A stretch of DNA of 64,000 nucleotides, from NCBI RefSeq assembly GCF_002796985.1, contig NZ_PEKX01000007.1, forward strand, positions 62,001-126,000. The letters run 5' to 3'. Positions 58,601 to 64,000 of the stretch are shown one piece after another. This DNA comes from Pseudomonas sp. Its GTDB lineage: Bacteria; Pseudomonadota; Gammaproteobacteria; Pseudomonadales; Pseudomonadaceae. Each line of letters opens with the position of its first letter. Positions within the stretch are counted from its first letter, which is position 1. Both the position numbers and the translations under genes were made by a program. The notes under the pieces were generated by a model, which saw nothing but the letters and a program-made list of their open reading frames with translations, was not told the DNA's origin and did no database searches.

Positions 58601-59449
58601 ATGTCTCTTGCCGTCATCCAGATGGTCAGCCAGGACGATGTCCTGGCCAATCTCGCCGCCGCCCGTCGCCTGCTCGAACAGGCTGCCGAGGGTGGCGCGC
58701 GCCTCGCCGTGTTGCCGGAGAACTTCGCCGCCATGGGCCGTCGCGACCTCGCCCAGATCGGCCGCGCCGAAGCGCTGGGCGAAGGCCCGATCGTGCCCTG
58801 GTTGAAAAGTACCGCCCGTGACCTCAGGTTGTGGATAGTCGCCGGCACCCTGCCTCTGCCGCCGGTCGATCAGCCGGACGCCAAGGCCAATGCCTGTTCC
58901 CTGCTGGTCGACGAGCACGGCGAAGTGGCGGCGCGTTACGACAAGCTGCACCTGTTCGACGTGGACGTCGCCGACGCCCGTGGCCGTTATCGCGAGTCGG
59001 ATGACTACGCCTTCGGTCAGCGTGTAGTCGTAGCGGACACGCCGGTCGGCCGGCTCGGGCTGACGGTCTGCTACGACCTGCGCTTCCCCGAGCTCTACAC
59101 CGCGCTGCGCGAAGCCGGCGCGGAACTGATCAGTGCACCGGCGGCCTTCACCGCAGTGACCGGCGCGGCGCATTGGGAAATCCTCATTCGCGCCCGTGCC
59201 ATCGAGACCCAGTGCTATCTGCTGGCGGCCGGGCAGGGCGGTACCCACCCCAAAGGGCGGGAAACCTGGGGCCAGTCGGCCATTGTCGACCCCTGGGGGC
59301 GTATCCTCGCCGAACAGGCCAAGGGCGAGGCCGTGTTGCTGGCCGAGCGCGACAGCGACGAACAGACGGCAATCCGGCAGCGCATGCCGATTGCCCGGCA
59401 CAGAAGATTTTTCCCGCCGGTCGAGCCACGACCGGCGCGTACGGAGTGA
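58601..59449 (+). CDS. nitrilase-superfamily carbon-nitrogen hydrolase
   Basis: A 282-residue nitrilase-superfamily enzyme with the catalytic Glu-Lys-Cys triad visible: E in VLPENFAAMG (about 46), K in ARYDKLHLFDV (about 114) and C in LGLTVCYDLRFPELY (about 150). The closest type is the Nit1/Nit2-like group, which hydrolyses deaminated glutathione or omega-amidates. Its stop is two bases before tldD, so the two are co-translated, as in many gammaproteobacteria. Confidence 0.92.
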   Translation: MSLAVIQMVSQDDVLANLAAARRLLEQAAEGGARLAVLPENFAAMGRRDLAQIGRAEALGEGPIVPWLKSTARDLRLWIVAGTLPLPPVDQPDAKANACSLLVDEHGEVAARYDKLHLFDVDVADARGRYRESDDYAFGQRVVVADTPVGRLGLTVCYDLRFPELYTALREAGAELISAPAAFTAVTGAAHWEILIRARAIETQCYLLAAGQGGTHPKGRETWGQSAIVDPWGRILAEQAKGEAVLLAERDSDEQTAIRQRMPIARHRRFFPPVEPRPARTE

Positions 59450-59451
59450 AT

Positions 59452-60894
59452 ATGAGCGAACTGTTGTCATCCGTCAGCCAGCACCTGCTGGCGCCCGGCG
59501 GTCTGGATATCGACCTGCTGTCGCCGATCCTGCACGAGCTGAGCGGCCCGGGCATCGATGCCGCCGACCTGTACTTCCAGAGCCAGGTTTCCGAGTCCTG
59601 GATGCTCGAGGACGGCATCGTCAAGGAAGGCAGCTTCCATATGGACCAGGGCGTCGGCGTGCGCGCGCAGTCTGGCGAGAAGACCGGCTTTGCCTACAGC
59701 AACGCGATCAACCATGAGGCGCTGATCCAGGCCGCCCGCGCCGCTCGTTCGATCTCCCGCGCTGGGCAGTATGGAAAGGTGCAGGCCTTCAAGGCCGTGG
59801 TGCCGACGCGCCTGTATGCTGGCGAGAATCCGCTGGACGTGCTGAGCCGCGCCGAGAAGGTGGAGCTGCTGCAGAAGATTGACATCGCCACCCGCGCGCT
59901 CGATCCGCGTATCCAGCAGGTCACGGTCAGCCTCGCGGGCGTCTGGGATCAGGTGCTGATTGCTGCTGCAGACGGCTCACTGGCCGCGGATATCCGCCCG
60001 CTGGTGCGCTTCAACGTCAGCGTCATCGTCGAGCAGAATGGTCGCCGCGAGCGTGGTGGTCACGGTGGTGGCGGTCGTACTGATTACAAGTATTTCCTGC
60101 AGGAAGACCGCGCCATGAGCTATGCCCGCGAGGCGCTGCGCCAGGCCCTGGTCAACCTCGAAGCCGTTCCTGCACCAGCCGGCAGTCTGCCGGTGGTGAT
60201 GGGCGCCGGCTGGTCCGGCGTGCTGCTGCACGAAGCCGTGGGTCACGGCCTGGAGGGTGACTTCAACCGCAAGGGCAGCTCGAACTACAGCGGCCGCATC
60301 GGCGAGAAGGTCGCGTCCAGCCTGTGCACCATTGTCGACGACGGCACCATTGCCGGCCGTCGCGGTTCACTGTCGGTGGACGACGAAGGCACGCCGACGA
60401 ACTGCAACGTGCTGATCGAAAACGGCATCCTCAAGGGCTACATGCAGGACAAGCTCAACGCCCGGCTGATGGGCGTGGCGCGCACTGGCAACGGCCGCCG
60501 CGAGTCCTATGCGCACCTGCCGATGCCGCGCATGACCAACACCTACATGCTGGCCGGGCAGAGCGATCCGGAAGAAATCATCGCCAGCGTCGAGCGCGGC
60601 ATCTACTGCGCGAACCTCGGTGGCGGCCAGGTGGACATCACCAGCGGCAAGTTCGTCTTCGCCACCAGCGAGGCCTACCTGATCGAGAACGGCAAGATCA
60701 CCCGCCCAGTGAAGGGTGCGACCCTGATCGGCAACGGTCCGGAAGTGATGAGCCGGGTGTCCATGGTCGGCAACGACCTGGCGCTGGACAGCGGCGTGGG
60801 CACCTGTGGCAAGGACGGCCAGTCCGTGCCGGTCGGTGTCGGTCAGCCGACGTTGAAGATCGACGCGATCACCGTTGGCGGCACGGGCGCCTGA
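59452..60894 (+). CDS. tldD: metalloprotease TldD
   Basis: A 480-residue TldD with the zinc motif H-E-A-V-G-H-G-L-E (LLHEAVGHGLEGDF, about residues 262-275), the conserved GSSNYSGRIGEKVAS and the C-terminal TLIGNGPEVMSRVSMVGNDLALDSGVGTCGKDGQSVPVGVGQPTLKI. With PmbA (TldE) it forms a heterodimeric peptidase that trims unfolded peptides, such as microcin and antitoxin substrates. The start at 59452 is the family N-terminus (MSELLSSVSQ), two bases past the upstream stop. Its partner gene lies about 680 bases downstream beyond darP on the opposite strand. Confidence 0.96.
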   Translation: MSELLSSVSQHLLAPGGLDIDLLSPILHELSGPGIDAADLYFQSQVSESWMLEDGIVKEGSFHMDQGVGVRAQSGEKTGFAYSNAINHEALIQAARAARSISRAGQYGKVQAFKAVVPTRLYAGENPLDVLSRAEKVELLQKIDIATRALDPRIQQVTVSLAGVWDQVLIAAADGSLAADIRPLVRFNVSVIVEQNGRRERGGHGGGGRTDYKYFLQEDRAMSYAREALRQALVNLEAVPAPAGSLPVVMGAGWSGVLLHEAVGHGLEGDFNRKGSSNYSGRIGEKVASSLCTIVDDGTIAGRRGSLSVDDEGTPTNCNVLIENGILKGYMQDKLNARLMGVARTGNGRRESYAHLPMPRMTNTYMLAGQSDPEEIIASVERGIYCANLGGGQVDITSGKFVFATSEAYLIENGKITRPVKGATLIGNGPEVMSRVSMVGNDLALDSGVGTCGKDGQSVPVGVGQPTLKIDAITVGGTGA

Positions 60895-60934
60895 GGTCGT
60901 TGTCCGTGAGGCTGGAAGGCCGGGGCGCGGCTGC

Positions 60935-61459
60935 TCAGCGCAGGCCGCGCTTGAGTTCGTCCAGCTCGCGGATGTACTTGAAGATCTTCCGCGCGGCGGC
61001 CGGAGGCTTGTTGTGAGCGGCCTCGTGCTGGGCGTGGCGGATCAGTTGCAGCAGGTGCTGGCGGTCGCTCTCCGGGTATTCGCCGAAGAACGCCGAGAGG
61101 GCCTCGTCGCCGCCGGTGATCAGGTGATCGCGCCAGCGCTCCAGAGCGTGGAAGCGTTCGTTGTACTGGCGGGTCGAGGTGTCTACCTGATCGAGCAGTG
61201 CGACGATGGCCTCGATGTCCTGGTCGCGCATCAGCTTGCCGATGAACTGCCGGTGGCGCTTCTTGGCGGCGTTGGCCTTGTGCTTGGGTGCTTCGTCCAG
61301 TGCGCGGCGCAGCGGATCGGTGAGCGGCATGCGGTCGAGCATGTCGGCCTTGAGCGTGGTCAGGCGCTCGCCGAGTTCCTGCAGCGCGTGCATTTCGCGT
61401 TTTACTTGCGTCTTGCTCTTCTCATCGAAGAGCGAGTCGTCATCGTGAATTTCAGCCAT
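60935..61459 (-). CDS. darP: ribosome biogenesis factor DarP (YjgA, DUF615)
   Basis: A 174-residue, highly charged, helical DUF615 protein (KSKTQVKREMHALQELGERLTTL, then ALDEAPKHKANAAKKRHRQFIGKLMR and ARKIFKYIRELDE). YjgA/DarP associates with the 50S precursor and aids its assembly. The start at 61459 (MAEIHDDDS) was chosen because upstream in-frame sequence is the antisense of the pmbA leader. It lies inverted between tldD and pmbA. Confidence 0.92.
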   Translation of the reverse strand: MAEIHDDDSLFDEKSKTQVKREMHALQELGERLTTLKADMLDRMPLTDPLRRALDEAPKHKANAAKKRHRQFIGKLMRDQDIEAIVALLDQVDTSTRQYNERFHALERWRDHLITGGDEALSAFFGEYPESDRQHLLQLIRHAQHEAAHNKPPAAARKIFKYIRELDELKRGLR

Positions 61460-61575
61460 GGCGGGGGTCTCGTAGAAAACGCCGCCATGATAACGAGTCA
61501 GGGGCCGCTTGTCCGGCCCGCGCCGGTCGCCGCCGTCTGAAGGTAGGGCCGGCCCATGAACAGGAGAGGCATGCA

Positions 61576-62925
61576 ATGAGCGAACACAACCCGGCGGTGA
61601 GCCCGGAGGTCCTCCCCGAACTGCGCGAGCAGGTCGAGCGGATCATTGCCGAGGCTACCCGACAAGGCGCCAGCGCCTGCGAGGTGGCGGTGTCGGTGGA
61701 GCAGGGGCTGTCGACCTCGGTGCGCCAGGGTGAAGTCGAGACCGTCGAGTTCAACCGCGACCAGGGCTTCGGCATCACCCTCTACGTCGGCCAGCGCAAG
61801 GGCTCGGCGAGCACTTCGGCAACTGGCGCGGACGCCATCCGCGAAACCGTGGCGGCGGCACTGGCCATTGCCAAGCACGCCTCCGAAGACGATTGCGCCG
61901 GGCTGGCCGATCCAGCACTGATGGCCCGCGATCTGCCGGACCTGGACCTGTACCACGGCTGGTCGATCACCCCCGACCAGGCCATCGAGCGCGCGCTGAC
62001 CTGCGAGGCTGCCGCATTCGCCACCGACCCGCGCGTCACCAAGGCCGATGGCACCACGCTCAATACTCATCAGGGCTGCCGCGTCTACGGCAACAGCCAC
62101 GGTTTCGTCGGCGGCTACGCCAGCACTCGGCACAGCCTGAGCTGTGTGATGATCGCCGAGGGTGAAGGGCAGATGCAGCGCGACTACTGGTACGACGTGA
62201 ACCGTCGCGGCGAGCTGCTGGCCAGTCCCGAATCCATCGGCCGTCGCGCTGCCGAACGCGCCGCCAGCCGCCTGGGTGCCCGCCCGGTGCCAACCGCCGA
62301 AGTGCCGGTGCTGTTCGCTCCGGAAGTCGCGGTCGGCCTGTTCGGTCACTTCCTCGGTGCGATTTCCGGTGGCAGCCTGTACCGCAAGTCGTCCTTCCTC
62401 GAAGGCGCGCTGGGCCAGCGGCTGTTCCCGGAATGGTTGACCCTGGACGAGCGCCCGCTTCTGCGCGGCGCACTAGGCAGCGCGTCGTTCGACAATGACG
62501 GTCTGGCCACTTATGCCAAGCCCTTCGTCGAGGGCGGTGAACTGGTTTCCTACGTGCTCGGCACCTACTCCGGGCGCAAGCTGGGCATGCCCAGCACGGC
62601 CAACTCCGGCGGTGTACACAACCTGTTCGTCAGCCATGGCGATGAAGACCAGGCTGCTCTGATCCGCCGCATGGGCCGTGGCCTGTTGGTCACCGAACTG
62701 ATGGGGCAGGGCGTCAACCTGGTGACCGGTGACTACTCTCGTGGCGCCGGCGGTTACTGGGTGGAGAACGGTGAGATCCAGTTCCCGGTGCAGGAAGTTA
62801 CCATCGCCGCCAACCTGCGCGACCTGTTCCGCAACATCGTCGCCATCGGCAACGATGTGGAGTACCGCGGCAACCTGCATACCGGCTCCGTGCTCATCGA
62901 AAAGATGATGGTCGCCGGCAACTGA
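61576..62925 (+). CDS. pmbA: PmbA/TldE metalloprotease subunit
   Basis: A 449-residue TldD/PmbA family protein without the HExxxH zinc site, as expected for the non-catalytic partner. It shows VAVSVEQGLSTSVRQGEVETVEFNRDQGFGITLYVGQRKGSASTS near the N-terminus and the C-terminal TGDYSRGAGGYWVENGEIQFPVQEVTIAANLRDLFRNIVAIGNDVEYRG. It forms the active protease with TldD. It is divergent from darP over a 116-base gap. Confidence 0.95.
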   Translation: MSEHNPAVSPEVLPELREQVERIIAEATRQGASACEVAVSVEQGLSTSVRQGEVETVEFNRDQGFGITLYVGQRKGSASTSATGADAIRETVAAALAIAKHASEDDCAGLADPALMARDLPDLDLYHGWSITPDQAIERALTCEAAAFATDPRVTKADGTTLNTHQGCRVYGNSHGFVGGYASTRHSLSCVMIAEGEGQMQRDYWYDVNRRGELLASPESIGRRAAERAASRLGARPVPTAEVPVLFAPEVAVGLFGHFLGAISGGSLYRKSSFLEGALGQRLFPEWLTLDERPLLRGALGSASFDNDGLATYAKPFVEGGELVSYVLGTYSGRKLGMPSTANSGGVHNLFVSHGDEDQAALIRRMGRGLLVTELMGQGVNLVTGDYSRGAGGYWVENGEIQFPVQEVTIAANLRDLFRNIVAIGNDVEYRGNLHTGSVLIEKMMVAGN

Positions 62926-62971
62926 TCCTCCCGCCGCGGCTCCCGCTGGCCGCGGCTTCCAGCCCCTGCTC

Positions 62972-63127
62972 GTGCGACTTCTTCTGGCTGGCGCGCTGTT
63001 GGCCGCAGCGTCCGGTGCGGCGCAGGCCTGCGAGGAGGATTCTCGGTTTCTGTCTGATGATGGTGCAGGATACGTCGCTGGGCAGAGGGCCCGGCGCGTT
63101 ACTCGCCTTCGTCGAAGTAGTTGTTGA
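62972..63127 (+). other. short open frame resembling a truncated exported protein
   Basis: A GTG at 62972 opens a 51-residue frame beginning VRLLLAGALLAAASGAAQA-CEED, a textbook signal peptide with an AQA cleavage site. After about 33 residues it becomes Arg-rich and runs into the 3' end of ptsO on the other strand, ending at 63127. No good ribosome-binding site precedes it. It looks like the 5' remnant of a lost secreted-protein gene, or a chance frame; I cannot tell which. Confidence 0.3.
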
Positions 63128-63371
63128 TCAGCTCGACGAGCGCCTTGATCGCTTCGTCTTCCTGCTCGCCTTCGGCAGCGAGGTGCAGTTGGGTGCCCTT
63201 GCCGGCCGCGAGCATCATCACGGCCATGATGCTCTTGCCGTCCACTGTACTCTCCGGGTTGCGACCCACGCGAACCTGGCAGGGGAAACGTCCCGCGACG
63301 CCGACGAATTTGGCTGCCGCGCGGGCGTGCAGGCCAAGCTTGTTGATGATGGTGACTTCGAGGGCGGGCAT
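63099..63371 (-). CDS. ptsO: nitrogen-related HPr protein NPr (PtsO)
   Basis: A 90-residue HPr-fold phosphocarrier with phosphoacceptor H15 in LGLHARAAAKFV. It has no regulatory-type SxxxIMxV Ser site but keeps GKSIMAVMMLAAGKGTQLHL. NPr relays phosphate from PtsP to PtsN (EIIA-Ntr) in the nitrogen-related phosphotransferase system. It lies 34 bases downstream of rapZ on the same strand, the conserved order rapZ-ptsO. Confidence 0.95.
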   Translation of the reverse strand: MPALEVTIINKLGLHARAAAKFVGVAGRFPCQVRVGRNPESTVDGKSIMAVMMLAAGKGTQLHLAAEGEQEDEAIKALVELINNYFDEGE

Positions 63372-63405
63372 CGCGAGGGGCTGTCCTTTTGTTGTCTGTC
63401 GCTGC

Positions 63406-64000
63406 TTAGCTCAGGTCGCGGTGGCGAATCTGTACGTTGGTGAGGCTTTCCTTGAGGGCCTGGCCGATCCGCTCGGCCAGGTAGGTCGAGCGGTGCTGGC
63501 CTCCGGTGCAGCCGATGGCGATGGTCACGTAGGCCCGGTTGCTCGCGGCGAAGCGCGGCAGCCATTTGTTCAGGTAGCCGAGGATGTCTAAGTACATCTC
63601 TTCGACATCGGGTTGTGCCGCCAGATATTCCTGAACGTTCGCGTCGAGCCCGGTGTGCTCGCGCAACTCGGGTTTCCAGTAGGGGTTGGGCAGGCAGCGC
63701 ACGTCGAACACCAGGTCGGCGTCCACCGGCATGCCACGCTTGAAGCCGAAGGATTCGACCAGGAAGGCGGTGCCCAGTTCGGGCTTGTTCAGCAAGCGCA
63801 GCTTGAGTACGTCGCGCAGCTGGTACAGGTTCAGGTTGGTGGTGTTGAGTTTGAGATCGGCCAGGTCGGCGATCGGCGCCAGCAGATTCGATTCGTCGCC
63901 GATGGCCTCGGCCAGGGAGCGGCTGTCGGTGGTCAGCGGGTGGCGCCGACGGGTCTCGGAGAAGCGCTTGAGCAGCGTTTCATCATCGGCATCGAGGTAC
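63406..64000 (-). CDS. rapZ: RNase adapter RapZ (5' part outside window)
   Basis: The reverse strand is open from the stop at 63406 to the window end, covering about the last 197 residues of RapZ. It includes YLDADDETLLKRFSETRRRHPL, the FVESFGFKRGMP-type block (LVESFGFKRGMPVDADLVFDVRCLPNP) and the C-terminal IAIGCTGGQHRSTYLAERI with conserved Cys/His. RapZ binds RNA and, in enterobacteria, guides RNase E to GlmZ. The N-terminal Walker A ATPase part lies beyond 64000. Confidence 0.95.
   Translation of the reverse strand, partial: YLDADDETLLKRFSETRRRHPLTTDSRSLAEAIGDESNLLAPIADLADLKLNTTNLNLYQLRDVLKLRLLNKPELGTAFLVESFGFKRGMPVDADLVFDVRCLPNPYWKPELREHTGLDANVQEYLAAQPDVEEMYLDILGYLNKWLPRFAASNRAYVTIAIGCTGGQHRSTYLAERIGQALKESLTNVQIRHRDLS

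Noticed and set aside
63015..63443. A 142-codon plus-strand frame across ptsO.
   Set aside because: It is antisense to ptsO, which has the full HPr active site, and shows no signature of its own.
1..64000. tRNA, rRNA, riboswitches, insertion sequences and prophage genes.
   Set aside because: Looked for in intergenic regions and by family motifs; no cloverleaf, ribosomal RNA core sequence, transposase or integrase was seen. A tRNAscan/Infernal run would be needed to exclude small RNAs formally.

Overview
The window is a gene-dense, high-GC, IS-free stretch of a Pseudomonas chromosome. The gene content and order match, from memory, the P. aeruginosa PAO1 block from about PA4516 down to PA4464 (piu locus, lpxO, dpp/psdR/mdpA, roxSR, mag, gatCAB/mreBCD, maf-rng-yhdP-tldD-pmbA, ptsO-rapZ). 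Several gaps and insertions, together with the REP family present, suggest a relative such as the P. nitroreducens/citronellolis group rather than P. aeruginosa itself; that placement is inference. No tRNA, rRNA, CRISPR array, prophage or transposase was seen.

Layout. (1) 1-6.7 kb: iron uptake, with a Sel1-repeat protein, the dioxygenase PiuC, the TonB receptor PiuA and the PepSY/flavoprotein reductase PiuB, with Fur-box-like sites. (2) 6.7-12.3 kb: lipid A hydroxylase LpxO, 5-oxoprolinase PxpABC, and an Lrp-type regulator divergent from a LysE exporter with a perfect palindrome between them. (3) 12.3-26.8 kb: peptide utilisation. DppBCDF transporter, four DppA-type binding proteins in two paralogous pairs, porin OpdP, repressor PsdR and divergent dipeptidase MdpA. 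Operator-like TTCAG-N5-CTKAA motifs overlap predicted promoters of mdpA and dppA3. (4) 26.9-34.5 kb: a SIMPL protein, redox two-component system RoxSR, a YddA/SbmA-like ABC exporter, an M23 peptidase/coiled-coil/bactofilin module and an AEC transporter. (5) 34.6-44.9 kb: the six-gene mag operon built around a thioester-less bacterial alpha-2-macroglobulin (MagD). MagC has NlpC/P60-type motifs, and MagE has penicillin-binding-protein-like and SpoIID-like motifs. (6) 44.9-45.4 kb: a gene-free block of REP elements and large stem-loops. (7) 45.4-64 kb: housekeeping genes for cell shape, envelope and translation: CMD-family protein, RlpA-like lipoprotein, GatCAB, MreBCD, Maf, RNase G, YhdP, a nitrilase-family amidase, TldD, DarP/YjgA, PmbA, NPr (PtsO) and RapZ (cut by the window end).

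The most interesting points are the apparent peptidoglycan-enzyme content of the mag operon, the M23-bactofilin module close to it, the PsdR operator candidates, the lack of a canonical start codon for mreC just after a near-perfect hairpin, and the highly structured intergenic block at 45.09-45.34 kb.
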